DNA of 64,000 nt. It comes from Ruminococcus sp. Its GTDB lineage: Bacteria > Bacillota > Clostridia > Lachnospirales > Lachnospiraceae. This document shows positions 52,563 through 61,353 of this stretch, in pieces; the stretch's first letter is position 1; the number at the start of each line of letters is the position of its first letter. Both the position numbers and the translations under genes were made by a program. The DNA lies in assembly GCA_013911065.1 (NCBI GenBank), contig JACERV010000016.1, forward strand, positions 1 through 64,000. The letters are read 5' to 3'. The notes under the pieces were generated by a model. That model searched no databases. It was given only the letters and a program-made list of their open reading frames with translations, and was not told where the DNA came from.

Positions 52563-52662
52563 CTTCTTTGTCCTCCATCTATTAACTTTTATCATTATAG
52601 AAAAACAGAAGCCTCTGATTCTAAGGCCTCTGTCTACTAGAACTTCCTACAATCCATACTAT

Positions 52663-54012
52663 TTATAGTCTCTTTAATAACGCTTCTCTTTCCTTTTCAT
52701 ATCCTGGTTTACCTAAAAGAGCGAACATGTTCTTCTTATAGCTCTCTACACCTGGCTGATTAAATGGATTCACGCCGAGTAAGTATCCACTTACGCCAAC
52801 TGCAAATTCAAAGAAGTAAAACAATTGCCCCAAATAAAACTCTGTCTGCTCCGGAATCGTCACCAACAGATTCGGCACATTGCCGTCTGTATGGGCAAGA
52901 ATTGTTCCATTCATTGCGCTCTTATTGATAAAATCTACCGTCTTTCCTGTCAGATAATTCAACCCGTCCAGGTCAACCGGTTCTTCATTCATGATAAGCT
53001 CTGACTGGGAAGCCTCCACATTCAGAACTGTCTCAAATAAAATTCTATTTCCATCCTGGATAAACTGTCCCATGGAGTGCAGATCGGTCGTCAAATCTAC
53101 TGATGCCGGGAAAATGCCCCGCTGGTCTTTACCTTCGCTTTCTCCATACAACTGCTTCCACCATTCAGATACATAGTGCAGGCTTGGCTCATAATTAGCC
53201 AAAACTTCTATCGTCTTGCCCTTTCTCAGCAAAATATTGCGGACTGCCGCATACTGCAGGGCATCATTTTCTGCAAAATCATTCTCCAATGCTTCTTTTC
53301 TTGCTGTCTGAGCGCCTTCCATCAGCTTTGTGATGTCTGCGCCGCTCACCGCGATTGGAAGGAGGCCCACTGCTGTCAATACTGAAAAACGTCCCCCAAC
53401 ATCATCCGGTACTACAAAAGTCTCATATCCTTCCTCTGTAGCAAGATTCTTCAAAGCGCCTCTGGATTTATCCGTGGTCGCATAAATTCTCTTTGCTGCT
53501 CCCTCTTTCCCATATTTTTTTTCCAATATATCCTTAAATACACGGAAGGCGATGGCTGGCTCTGTGGTAGTTCCTGATTTGGAAATCATATTGACGGAAA
53601 AATCCCTGTCACCCACTACGTCTATTAAATCTTTTATGTATGCACTGCTGATACTGTTGCCCACGTAGTAAATCTCGGGAGACTTTCTAATCTCTTCGGA
53701 AACAATATTTGCAAATGAATGTCCCAGGAAATCGATTGCTGCTCTTGCTCCGAGATAAGAGCCGCCAATACCGATTACCAGTAGCACTTTAGAATCGCTG
53801 CGAATCTGTTCCGCTGCTTTCTTAATACGTGCAAATTCTTCCTTATCATAATCAACCGGAAGGTCAATCCATCCCAGGAAGTCATTTCCTGCCCCTGTCT
53901 TTGCAACAAGCTTGTCCTTGGCCTGAGCAGCCAGGTCGCTCATATATTCCAACTCATGTTCCTGAATAAAACTACTCGCCTTTGAATAATCAAATGTAAC
54001 TTTCTTAGCCAT
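52663..54012 (-). CDS. pgi: Glucose-6-phosphate isomerase
   Basis: Interconverts glucose-6-phosphate and fructose-6-phosphate in glycolysis. The 449-residue length is that of the Firmicute form. Family features are [36 protein letters not shown], the signature [19 protein letters not shown], and [13 protein letters not shown] with [12 protein letters not shown] near the end. The ATG follows AGGAAGGG. A palindromic repeat element (54047-54073) lies in its leader. Confidence 0.97.
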   Translation of the reverse strand: MAKKVTFDYSKASSFIQEHELEYMSDLAAQAKDKLVAKTGAGNDFLGWIDLPVDYDKEEFARIKKAAEQIRSDSKVLLVIGIGGSYLGARAAIDFLGHSFANIVSEEIRKSPEIYYVGNSISSAYIKDLIDVVGDRDFSVNMISKSGTTTEPAIAFRVFKDILEKKYGKEGAAKRIYATTDKSRGALKNLATEEGYETFVVPDDVGGRFSVLTAVGLLPIAVSGADITKLMEGAQTARKEALENDFAENDALQYAAVRNILLRKGKTIEVLANYEPSLHYVSEWWKQLYGESEGKDQRGIFPASVDLTTDLHSMGQFIQDGNRILFETVLNVEASQSELIMNEEPVDLDGLNYLTGKTVDFINKSAMNGTILAHTDGNVPNLLVTIPEQTEFYLGQLFYFFEFAVGVSGYLLGVNPFNQPGVESYKKNMFALLGKPGYEKEREALLKRL

Positions 54013-54046
54013 TGTTTACCCTTCCTCTCTGTATATGTTTTCATAT

Positions 54047-54073
54047 CTTCTTGAACATTAGCAGTTCAAGAAG
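54047..54073 (-). repeat. Single copy of the CTTCTTGAAC palindromic element
   Basis: CTTCTTGAAC-attagca-GTTCAAGAAG: a perfect ten-base stem and seven-base loop between two co-directional genes. The same element is present in tandem at 61219-61347. Confidence 0.7.
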
Positions 54074-54106
54074 CATATTTAATTCTACCAAATATATCCT
54101 TCTTAA

Positions 54107-54868
54107 TCAAGCTAAAAACTCTTCTAATATTTGGCGAATTGCTTCTTCTTTTAGTACTGGCTGCTCATCCTCCTCCACTTTTTCTTTTACTGTACGGCGG
54201 ATAACTTGTCTTGCAGCTTCCCCCTTTTCCACTCTTCTTGGCTCACCCTCTATATTAATAGACAGCCCCGGGTCTTCTCTTTGTGCCGCGGCTCTTGCTG
54301 CACTCTCGGGACCTATCACATCTATATTATCTTTTTCTGTCTGTTTTGTCTTTTTGAAACGATGCGCGCAGACATTTTCCAAATAATCAACCATATAATT
54401 CTTCGCTGCTTGTATCTTATATGCTTCGTCGGACAGCTGACTGATGACAAACAGCGCAATCATCTCTGCTGCCCCTACCGCAATATACCGGTACATTCCC
54501 TCCGAGAACCCATTTACTATATAATTTCCCAATGCTCCGCAGGCTGCCAGACCTCCCGAAAACCAAATGCTCTGTATCTGTAACTGTCTCCATGTGTGTA
54601 TCCGGAAAAGAAATCCCCGGTATTCATATATGTATTTTCCTACAAATGCACCTACATTATCTACTGTATCGTGTATCATACATGCATGTTCATATTTTGC
54701 CCGCACGAGCTTCATCAGTTTGTGTGTACTCTTTGACATATTGCCTGCCGCTCTTACCATACGGCGAAGAGTAAATTGGTTTACAATTTTACCCAGTACC
54801 CCGATGACACCGACTGCAATCATTAAATAGAAAATGATATTGGTGTCTGCTATTAAATTTTTTAACAT
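54107..54868 (-). CDS. Hypothetical membrane protein
   Basis: A 253-residue protein not assigned to a named family. It has an N-terminal membrane helix (about 10-30), a basic helix-rich stretch (HKLMKLVRAKYEHACMIHDT), two more hydrophobic helices (about 103-120 and 126-145), then a charged cytosolic tail with PESAARAAAQRED and a last segment rich in Glu and Lys (VKEKVEEDEQPVLKEEAIRQ). It is co-directional with pgi, 95 bases away. A scaffold-like role is possible, not shown. Confidence 0.7.
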   Translation of the reverse strand: MLKNLIADTNIIFYLMIAVGVIGVLGKIVNQFTLRRMVRAAGNMSKSTHKLMKLVRAKYEHACMIHDTVDNVGAFVGKYIYEYRGFLFRIHTWRQLQIQSIWFSGGLAACGALGNYIVNGFSEGMYRYIAVGAAEMIALFVISQLSDEAYKIQAAKNYMVDYLENVCAHRFKKTKQTEKDNIDVIGPESAARAAAQREDPGLSINIEGEPRRVEKGEAARQVIRRTVKEKVEEDEQPVLKEEAIRQILEEFLA

Positions 54869-55274
54869 AACTAAGACCTCCTGTTTTTATGGTTGTGCCA
54901 CAACTACCTTTTTTGTGTGAGCTTATTATAGCCTAACTTTGCCCGTTCTGCGCAAAAACCGTTCTACATAATTCGTCACCGGCACATGATTTTAACTGGA
55001 AACATGCATGTTTCAGAGTTCAGAATATAAGAAAGCATGTCCATCCTCAATCCTTAAATTTAACAAAGCATTTAGAGCCACATTTTTGTGAATACCTTCA
55101 GAAAGCCCTTGTCATTTTATAGGAGAATCACTCGAAAAATAGTACATAAAAAGTTCAATACATAAAAATATACTGGTATTTTTCAGCCCATTCTGTTATA
55201 ATTTTCGTATTCTGTAAAGCATCAGAATTTCATTCAAGTACGTCCCATCGTACTTGTTACAGGAGGATTACACT
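54869..55274. other. Divergent regulatory interval
   Basis: About 400 bases between the hypothetical membrane protein and the TSCPD gene. TATAAT at 55197-55202 is a likely -10 box for the rightward gene. AAGTACG-tcccat-CGTACTT (55236-55255) is a perfect seven-base hairpin directly before the AGGAGG and may be an operator or leader. No ORF is supported. Confidence 0.45.
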
Positions 55275-55517
55275 ATGCAATACAAAACAAGGGGCGTCTG
55301 TTCCCAAGTGATAAATTTTGAAATTGAAGACGATAAAGTAAGAAATGTAGAATTCGTCGGCGGATGCGACGGTAATCTTCAAGGTATTTCCAATCTTATA
55401 GACGGTATGGATGTGAAGGAAGCCATTTCCAAAATTGAAGGAATCCGTTGCGGATACAAAAAAACATCTTGTCCTGACCAACTCGCAGAAGCATTGAAAA
55501 AAGCAACCGGGGAATAA
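55275..55517 (+). CDS. TSCPD-domain protein (TIGR03905 type)
   Basis: An 80-residue protein named for its C-terminal KTSCPDQLAEAL. Four cysteines (GVCSQ, GGCDGN, IRCGYKKTSC) suggest metal or cluster binding. The domain resembles the C-terminal part of some class II ribonucleotide reductases, but the free-standing protein has no proven function. The start is the ATG at 55275 after AGGAGG. It stands alone on its strand. Confidence 0.85.
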   Translation: MQYKTRGVCSQVINFEIEDDKVRNVEFVGGCDGNLQGISNLIDGMDVKEAISKIEGIRCGYKKTSCPDQLAEALKKATGE

Positions 55518-55536
55518 TCCGATTGCCTTTTTATTA

Positions 55537-55571
55537 GGGTGTGCTTGAAAAATGCTTTTTCAAACACACCC
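55537..55571. terminator. Long hairpin after the TSCPD gene
   Basis: GGGTGTGcTTGAAAAA (55537-55552) pairs with TTTTTCAAaCACACCC (55556-55571), one mismatch and a three-base loop. It has no following T-run but probably ends or protects the TSCPD mRNA. Confidence 0.55.
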
Positions 55572-55597
55572 CATCTCATTAAAATGAAAAATATTTC

Positions 55598-55741
55598 CTT
55601 TGAGCAATTGAAGCAACTACCAGGTGTAGCACATTAAAAAAATTTGTGGTGTTTTCTCGGTACAGGTCTTCTCTATAATTTATTCGATTAATAGTTTCTC
55701 CTGTTATGTGGTACACCGGTAGCTGCTTCAATTGCTCAAAG
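55598..55741. repeat. Long inverted repeat (36-bp arms, 71-base loop)
   Basis: The left arm 55598-55634 starts CTTTGAGCAATTGAAGCA and matches the reverse complement of 55706-55741 except for two substitutions and one extra base. The loop is AT-rich with no ORF. It could be a MITE-like element or a large structured RNA. I see no clear target-site duplication. Confidence 0.65.
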
Positions 55742-55750
55742 TAAAAGGGG

Positions 55751-55794
55751 TTATGGGTTAAATAGAGCTAGTTTATGGGTTAAATGGAGTTAAT
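55751..55794. repeat. 22-bp direct repeat at the end of the DUF6147-like gene
   Basis: TTATGGGTTAAAT is followed by related 9-mers in two adjacent 22-base units (55751-55772 and 55773-55794) that differ at three positions. The second includes the stop codon of the leftward gene. Confidence 0.6.
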
Positions 55795-56305
55795 TTATCC
55801 AGATTCCATCTGTTGCAGAGGTGGCTTCATCGTATGGTGGGGTAGCTTCCATACCTGCAACATGTGTAGCCCATACTCTATAATAGTAGCCTTTCTCTAC
55901 GGTCAACGTTTTGCTTGTGCAGACAAAATATGTATCATACTCACTGGCTTGTTGAAAATAAATCCGTCCCCAGGTCTTAGTTGCTTCATTGTACCTATCA
56001 ACATACATAACTACAGAAAGATAATCAACATCATGATTTGCAGTTGTTCCGGCATACGCATATATCTTCCCACTCCCAGCTTTCGTAATAGAACATTCCC
56101 CGTCCATCATATGAATTCCTCGAGTACTTATCCCACCATTAGTACTTCCTGTGGAAGTATCGTCCGTAGTTAAATAGGAACCGTCCACCTGAACCTTACT
56201 CTCACCTGAAGCATTAACATTTATTAAACACATAGAAAATATACTGCAAAACATAATTAAAGTACATAAAACCGAAAATCCTTTTTTCCTCACCATTTTT
56301 CTCAT
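55790..56305 (-). CDS. Secreted DUF6147-like protein
   Basis: A 171-residue exported protein with a signal peptide (about 1-32, cleavage after VNASG or nearby). The mature part is a small beta-sandwich-like domain: GISTRGIHMMDGECSITKAG, KIYAYAGTTANHDVDYLSVV, RYNEATKTWGRIYF, KGYYYRVWATHVAGM and the C-terminal TDGIWIN. It recalls the DUF6147 family of Lachnospiraceae; the function is unknown. It follows the DUF4367-like gene on the same strand by 52 bases, so both are probably controlled by one sigma factor. Confidence 0.75.
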   Translation of the reverse strand: MRKMVRKKGFSVLCTLIMFCSIFSMCLINVNASGESKVQVDGSYLTTDDTSTGSTNGGISTRGIHMMDGECSITKAGSGKIYAYAGTTANHDVDYLSVVMYVDRYNEATKTWGRIYFQQASEYDTYFVCTSKTLTVEKGYYYRVWATHVAGMEATPPYDEATSATDGIWIN

Positions 56306-56357
56306 TTGTACATCTCCTTAATAATTAAACAATCAGCTTCTCAAAAACTTACGCGTT

Positions 56358-57356
56358 TTACTCCAAATAAATCAACTTTTTTATTATTTTAGTGAATTCT
56401 TCTTTACTAAATATACCTTTTAATTGATAATTTACCCCCTTATAGGAAAAGTTTGCTATAAACCTGTTTACTGCAGGCTCTTGAATCTCATATTCTTCTG
56501 CCTCTATTGTTTGTCTTTTTGTGTCAATATTAAACCTATCCTTTAATATATCTTCTTGCTTCTGCCCTAAAGATGACTCAGAATCATTTAAATAAATTGT
56601 ATAACGGATTACTTGTCCATTATATTTATAAAATAATTGTGCACTTTTTTGCTCTTCATCAATATTAAAGTTCTCTAATTTCATGTTCTCCGGTTGATAC
56701 CCAAAACGGACAGACACTACCCCTAGTTTCTCCGTAATCTGCGTAAAAGCAGTTATTTCTTCACCATCTTCGGTAGGCTGTTTTTCCATATCCTTTACAT
56801 TTAGAACTTTTCTGCTTTGATTACCTAGCAATCCATCAAATAATCCTTTCAGATATGACTTACTCCCTATACTAGTCATATTCGTTCCCACCAGCAGAAC
56901 TAAAACTGCCACAAGTGCAGCAATAATTCGTTTTTTACGGGGCATGTAGAATACTTTAGCTTTCTTCCCATTACTTTTTTCATTTTTATTGAGATGTTTG
57001 TGGTATTCCTTATTTACCTCACATAAATGTTCCCCTCCTTTCTCCTTGTTTATTAATTCTCTGCCAAGCAGTAGAGCTCTTCTGTCCTCCTCAGACAGAA
57101 ATTTTTCGGCGCTATAACTTGTTCCTTCAGTAAAATCTGAAGCAAGCTCTTTCGAAATTTCCGGTGTAATACTTTCGGTATTTTGCCTCTCCGCACGTTT
57201 TTTCTCATATTTTTTAATCCGGAGGAAAAGCTCCCTTTCCATCTTCTCCGACACTTTCATGTCTTTAAGATCGGGATTGTCAGAAATTTCTTGTTCTATT
57301 TTTCTGGCCTCTTTCTCTACTTCTTCTCGCAGTGATATCCTCTTATCTTCTTCCAT
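56358..57356 (-). CDS. DUF4367-like membrane protein, probable anti-sigma factor
   Basis: A 332-residue protein: a charged cytosolic part (1-140, EKEARKIEQEISDNPDLKDM), one membrane helix (about 146-165, RIIAALVAVLVLLVGTN) and an external C-terminal domain (about 205-332) with FGYQPENMKLENF, QLFYKYNGQVIRYTIY and SYKGVNYQLKGIFSKEEF, like DUF4367 domains of anti-sigma-type proteins. The likely sigma factor (58628-59170) is on the same strand but separated by the oppositely transcribed murG. Confidence 0.75.
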   Translation of the reverse strand: MEEDKRISLREEVEKEARKIEQEISDNPDLKDMKVSEKMERELFLRIKKYEKKRAERQNTESITPEISKELASDFTEGTSYSAEKFLSEEDRRALLLGRELINKEKGGEHLCEVNKEYHKHLNKNEKSNGKKAKVFYMPRKKRIIAALVAVLVLLVGTNMTSIGSKSYLKGLFDGLLGNQSRKVLNVKDMEKQPTEDGEEITAFTQITEKLGVVSVRFGYQPENMKLENFNIDEEQKSAQLFYKYNGQVIRYTIYLNDSESSLGQKQEDILKDRFNIDTKRQTIEAEEYEIQEPAVNRFIANFSYKGVNYQLKGIFSKEEFTKIIKKLIYLE

Positions 57357-57507
57357 TCCTATTCCTCTTGTTTTAATTGTTACTTCTTCTTGACATTTTA
57401 TTAAATAAGTTTAATATGAAATTATATGTGTTTTATTCATTTTATGCAAGCATAACTTTAAAATTTTTAAGCATAATATAAATATTTAAATCTGGAGGTT
57501 TTTCATC

Positions 57508-58575
57508 ATGAAACGAATTATACTTACCGGCGGAGGAACCGCCGGACATGTTACCCCCAATATTGCTCTCATCCCCCGGCTAAGGGAATTGGGCTATGAT
57601 ATCCAATACATAGGCTCTTATAAAGGGATTGAAAAGGAACTGATTGAACCTTTCGGTATCCCTTATCACGGTATTTCTTCCGGAAAACTCCGCCGCTATT
57701 TCAGCACGCAGAATTTTACGGACCCTTTCCGTGTAATAAAAGGATTTGGTGAAGCTCATTCTATTATTAAAGAATTAAAGCCTGATGTTATTTTTTCTAA
57801 AGGCGGTTTTGTGTCTGTTCCGGTTGTACTGGCTGGCAGGCGCTGTAAGATTCCTACCATTATACATGAGTCTGATATGACGCCTGGACTGGCTAATAAG
57901 CTTGCAATCCCATCTGCTACTAAAATATGCTGTAATTTTCCTGAAACTCTTGATTCTCTTCCGAAAGAAAAATCCATTTTAACCGGTTCTCCTATCCGGC
58001 AGGAATTATTATCTGGAAACAAGATTGCTGCTATGGATCTGTGCAGATTCTCCGCAGATAAGCCTGTAATTCTTGTAATCGGAGGTAGCCTCGGTTCCGT
58101 TGCTGTGAATAATGCCGTCCGTCTGGCGCTTCCTGAACTTTTAGAGCGCTTCCAGATTGTCCACCTCTGTGGTAAAGGCAAGGTAGATGATACTCTGGAG
58201 AGTATGAAAGGCTACAAGCAATTTGAATATATCAAAAATGAACTTCGGGATATATTCTCATTGGCGGATATTGTAATTTCAAGGGCCGGTGCCAATGCAA
58301 TATGTGAGCTGCTCGCTTTAAGAAAGCCAAATCTTCTGATTCCACTTTCCTCACATGCCAGCCGTGGTGACCAAATCTTAAACGCACGTTCTTTCGAACG
58401 GCAGGGTTTCAGTATGGTACTTGAAGAAGAAGACCTTACAAAAGAAGCACTTCTCGAAGCCGTCCGGAGTCTTTATGATAACCGCGGCTCCTACATGGAT
58501 GCAATGAGAGACTCAAGGCAGCAGGACTCCATTGATACAATTATAGAACTTATAGAAAAAGTTAATTTGAAATAA
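57508..58575 (+). CDS. murG: UDP-GlcNAc:undecaprenyl-PP-MurNAc-pentapeptide GlcNAc transferase
   Basis: Transfers GlcNAc to lipid I to make lipid II at the inner membrane face. The 355 residues show the N-terminal GGGTAGHVTPNIALIP loop, SKGGFVSVPVVLAG, HESDMTPGLANK, GGSLGSVAVNNAV, and the donor-site region ISRAGANAICELLALRKPNLLIPL with DQILNARSFE. Unlike most murG genes it is not in a division/cell-wall cluster; a second copy may exist elsewhere. GGAGG lies ten bases before the ATG. It ends in a bidirectional terminator. Confidence 0.95.
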   Translation: MKRIILTGGGTAGHVTPNIALIPRLRELGYDIQYIGSYKGIEKELIEPFGIPYHGISSGKLRRYFSTQNFTDPFRVIKGFGEAHSIIKELKPDVIFSKGGFVSVPVVLAGRRCKIPTIIHESDMTPGLANKLAIPSATKICCNFPETLDSLPKEKSILTGSPIRQELLSGNKIAAMDLCRFSADKPVILVIGGSLGSVAVNNAVRLALPELLERFQIVHLCGKGKVDDTLESMKGYKQFEYIKNELRDIFSLADIVISRAGANAICELLALRKPNLLIPLSSHASRGDQILNARSFERQGFSMVLEEEDLTKEALLEAVRSLYDNRGSYMDAMRDSRQQDSIDTIIELIEKVNLK

Positions 58576-58588
58576 TTGGAACGCGCCT

Positions 58589-58623
58589 AAGAAAACAGGT
58601 GGCAAAACAGCACCTGTTTTCTT
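58589..58623. terminator. Bidirectional terminator between murG and the sigma factor gene
   Basis: AAGAAAACAGGTG pairs with CACCTGTTTTCTT around a nine-base loop, between convergent genes. Confidence 0.85.
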
Positions 58624-58627
58624 AAAG

Positions 58628-59170
58628 CTAGTTTAATTCATCATATTCCACTCCAAACTTTTTCTTTATCCAGCTTTTAGCTCTATGCAATGTACTATGA
58701 AGTACCTCTAAACGTATTCCCAATTCTTCTGCGACTCTTGCCTGTGGTACCTCAAGATAATATACCAGGGAAATCGCTTCATACCACCTGGGATTTTTCT
58801 CAAGCAGCGCTGCAAAAATGCGCCCATGCAGCTCTGAACAATCTAAATTTTTCAGTTCTTCCATGAACTCATCTTCGGCGCTCCCTGCGGTTTCCTGAAT
58901 ATAATAGCCCTCTTCTATGATTCCATCACTCAGTATCTCGCGGTTTGCTTTCTTTTTATAATTCAATGCACGATTTTTAGCAGTTGTATATAGCCACGAT
59001 TTTATATTACTATGATTTAAACTATCATAATAAATATATAATTGTAGAAATGTACTTTGAGCGATATCTTCTGCTACATAATAATTGCCTGAATATGTAT
59101 ACGCTGCCTTCAAGACGAGATTCTTGTATTCTTCATAAATCTCGTCAAATTCACAATTCTCAGTCCACAT
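58628..59170 (-). CDS. RNA polymerase sigma factor (ECF-like)
   Basis: A 180-residue sigma-70 family protein with region 2 (VLKAAYTYSGNYYVAEDIAQ, STFLQLYIYYDSL, IKSWLYTTAKNRALNYKK) and region 4 (ALLEKNPRWYEAISLVYYLE, VPQARVAEELGIRLEVLHS). It is downstream of the HIT gene on the same strand, 14 bases away. Its presumed regulatory partners, the DUF4367-like and DUF6147-like genes, lie beyond murG. Confidence 0.88.
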   Translation of the reverse strand: MWTENCEFDEIYEEYKNLVLKAAYTYSGNYYVAEDIAQSTFLQLYIYYDSLNHSNIKSWLYTTAKNRALNYKKKANREILSDGIIEEGYYIQETAGSAEDEFMEELKNLDCSELHGRIFAALLEKNPRWYEAISLVYYLEVPQARVAEELGIRLEVLHSTLHRAKSWIKKKFGVEYDELN

Positions 59171-59184
59171 ATTATCCCCGGTTA

Positions 59185-59592
59185 CTAACTTAACCCTTTT
59201 AATATTTCTTCTTTGTCTTCTTGTAAAAGCTTACCCATTTTCCAACCCAAACCAACACTATCACCCTTGTATCTCGGAATCAGATGCATATGAAAATGAT
59301 ATACCGTCTGTCCCGCAGCCTCCTCATTATTCTGTACAATATTATAGCCGTCGCAATCCAACACATCCTTAAGCCTGATTATCATTTTCTTCGCTAATAC
59401 CATCACTTTAGCCGCAAGGCCTTCATCTAGATCATATAGATTCCGGTAATGTTCTTTTGGAATAATCAGTGCGTGCCCTTTCGAAGCAGGGCTCAAATCC
59501 AAGATAACCCGGAAATCACCATCTTCATAAAGTGTAGCAGATGGGATATCCCCTGATGCCAACTTACAAAAAATACAACTTTCATTTTTCAT
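59185..59592 (-). CDS. HIT-family nucleotide hydrolase/transferase
   Basis: A 135-residue histidine-triad protein with HFHMHLIPR (the HxHxH motif, about 101-105) and an N-terminal CIFCKLASGDIPS whose cysteines, with a later His, often bind zinc. Such proteins hydrolyse purine nucleoside phosphoramidates or Ap4A-type dinucleotides in the cytosol. The start is the ATG at 59592, seven bases after AAAAGGGG; the GTG frame to 59610 is less likely. Confidence 0.93.
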   Translation of the reverse strand: MKNESCIFCKLASGDIPSATLYEDGDFRVILDLSPASKGHALIIPKEHYRNLYDLDEGLAAKVMVLAKKMIIRLKDVLDCDGYNIVQNNEEAAGQTVYHFHMHLIPRYKGDSVGLGWKMGKLLQEDKEEILKGLS

Positions 59593-59723
59593 AACATTTC
59601 CCCTTTTCACCCTTAATAAGTATATTAATGGTAGTATAGACTATTTTTGCCAAAATGAAAAGAGCTTTTCCAAAAGCACCGCAAAACATGACAAACAACG
59701 CTTCCTCTATTAACGTTAGTTAT

Positions 59724-59756
59724 TTGACAGGAAATTTATTGGTATATACTGTCGAA
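59724..59756 (+). promoter_or_regulatory. Promoter of the orphan kinase with a Spo0A-box-like site
   Basis: TTGACA (59724-59729) is followed by TATACT (59745-59750) at 15 bases or TACTGT (59747-59752) at 17. TGTCGAA (59750-59756) matches the Spo0A box and overlaps the -10 region, which would suit repression. Confidence 0.45.
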
Positions 59757-59836
59757 AATTGTCTATCTGATTTTATTGAATAGAACTGGCCATCGTGCTA
59801 GACTACATAATGAATAATACAAAAGGAGGTAATATA

Positions 59837-60568
59837 ATGTTACATAATGTAGACATTAATAAAATGAATACACTTATGAAAGAAAACCCAGATGCAAAAC
59901 AAATAATTAACCAATTGTTGGACAACCACCATGAAATAGTGTCGACAATTGCACACGAAATACGGAATCCACTAACCCTGGTTTCCTCATCCTTACAGGT
60001 CATGGAAGCCCAGAATCCCCAGGTGAAAGATTTCCCTCATTGGAAACAAACCATTGAAGATGTTGAATTCATATGCCAACTGCTTAATGAACTATCCTCA
60101 TTTAATAATGGAAATGTTCTGCACTACTCTGTATTCTCCATCGAACGGCTTCTTAAAAATATTGCAATCTCATTTGCAATTTCTTTAGACGGCGAAGATT
60201 CCGATATAGAATTCACCTCGTCCATCCCCTCTGATCTTGGCGATTATACAGGTGATAAAATAAAACTGGAACAAGTCCTTTTAAACCTGCTGCGTAATGC
60301 CAAGGAATCCATTGCAAATGAAGGCTGTATCCACCTTTCGGCCAGCCGCAATAAAGATTCTCTGACTATTCAATGTAAAGATAGCGGATGTGGTATTTCT
60401 GATGAAATTATTGATTATATCTTTGAACCATTTAAAACCTATAAAGACGGCGGTACAGGGCTTGGATTGTCCTTGTCCAAAAAAATTATTGAATCGCACA
60501 GTGGCTCCATTTCTGTGGACTCAAGGATGGACGAAGGTTCTACATTTACAATTAAACTGCCCGTATAG
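59837..60568 (+). CDS. Cytosolic orphan histidine kinase
   Basis: A 243-residue kinase with no membrane helix. The phosphoacceptor motif is STIAHEIRNPLTLVSSS (His near 40). The ATPase domain has the N box LLNLLRNAKESI, CKDSGCGI, and the G box GGTGLGLSLSKKI. There is only about 30 residues before the kinase core, so it has no recognisable sensor. No regulator gene is adjacent. It resembles phosphorelay kinases that feed Spo0A; that link is inferred. The start is the ATG at 59837 after AAAGGAGG. Confidence 0.88.
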   Translation: MLHNVDINKMNTLMKENPDAKQIINQLLDNHHEIVSTIAHEIRNPLTLVSSSLQVMEAQNPQVKDFPHWKQTIEDVEFICQLLNELSSFNNGNVLHYSVFSIERLLKNIAISFAISLDGEDSDIEFTSSIPSDLGDYTGDKIKLEQVLLNLLRNAKESIANEGCIHLSASRNKDSLTIQCKDSGCGISDEIIDYIFEPFKTYKDGGTGLGLSLSKKIIESHSGSISVDSRMDEGSTFTIKLPV

Positions 60569-60589
60569 AAGCGAATCTAGTATTTAATC

Positions 60590-61195
60590 TTAAACTGCCG
60601 ATATAGGTACATGGTATTTTCTGTGATATAAAGTAACTGCCGCTATAAACCCACAGACAAGTCCCCCTATATGGGCAGCATTATCTACCCCTGAGCTTGT
60701 AAATCCAAAATAGAGACTCAAGGCTACCATGAATAAAATTCTCCGGTTCGTCAAACGTCCGACTCTCCCATGATTCTTGATAACTACCCACAAAAGCGCC
60801 CCCATAAGTCCAAAAATTGCTCCGGAAGCTCCGGCTGAAACAACCACAGTATCTGTTCTGCTATTCATCCAAAATGAGAACAGATTTCCTCCCAGGCCGG
60901 CTATAAAGTAAATAAGCAAAAATTTAATTCTTCCGGTTTCAAGTTCCAGGTTCCATCCCAGAGCTCCCAGAAGCACCATGTTATTCAATAAATGTTCGAT
61001 CCCAAAGTGAAGGAACAAACTGGTAAACAGCCTGTAACATTGGTGTCCTTCTGATATATACGGTCCGTATACTGCACCATGATTCAACATAAACACAGTA
61101 TCTTCCGTATCTCCCAAAAAAGTAAGGATTAAAAATACGGCGATATTTATCACAATCAATGTTGTAGTACATACTGCCTTTTTTTCCTGGTTCAA
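60590..61195 (-). CDS. Rhomboid family intramembrane serine protease
   Basis: A 201-residue membrane protein with six helices. The catalytic Ser is in GASGAIFGLMGAL and the catalytic His in NAAHIGGLVCGF; the HFGIEHLLNNMVLLG helix carries the conserved His/Asn pair. It cleaves membrane-embedded substrates. The start chosen is a TTG at 61195, seven bases after AAAAGGGG; an ATG at 61213 would put that site inside the gene. It follows the Tad pilus genes, separated by a tandem palindromic array. Confidence 0.88.
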   Translation of the reverse strand: MNQEKKAVCTTTLIVINIAVFLILTFLGDTEDTVFMLNHGAVYGPYISEGHQCYRLFTSLFLHFGIEHLLNNMVLLGALGWNLELETGRIKFLLIYFIAGLGGNLFSFWMNSRTDTVVVSAGASGAIFGLMGALLWVVIKNHGRVGRLTNRRILFMVALSLYFGFTSSGVDNAAHIGGLVCGFIAAVTLYHRKYHVPISAV

Positions 61196-61218
61196 ACCAA
61201 TACCCCTTTTCATGTTTT

Positions 61219-61347
61219 TATACCTTCTTGAACATTAGCAATTCAAGAAGTATACCTTATTGTACATTAACAATTCAATAAGTATACCTTCTTGAACACC
61301 AGTAGTTCATTAAATATGTCTCATTTGAACATTAATAATCCAATTAG
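61219..61347 (-). repeat. Tandem array of four 32-33 bp palindromic units
   Basis: Units at 61219-61250, 61251-61282, 61283-61314 and 61315-61347 follow TATACCTTCTTGAAC plus ATTAGCAATTCAAGAAG, decaying from the first to the last. Each unit folds into a hairpin (CTTCTTGAA/TTCAAGAAG). Units abut with no spacers, so this is not CRISPR. The core also occurs once at 54047-54073, likewise between co-directional genes. Confidence 0.75.
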
Positions 61348-61353
61348 TTTATA

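Noticed and set aside
61219-61347. Possible short CRISPR array
   Set aside because: The 32-33 bp units abut each other with no unique spacers, diverge progressively, and no cas genes are in the window.
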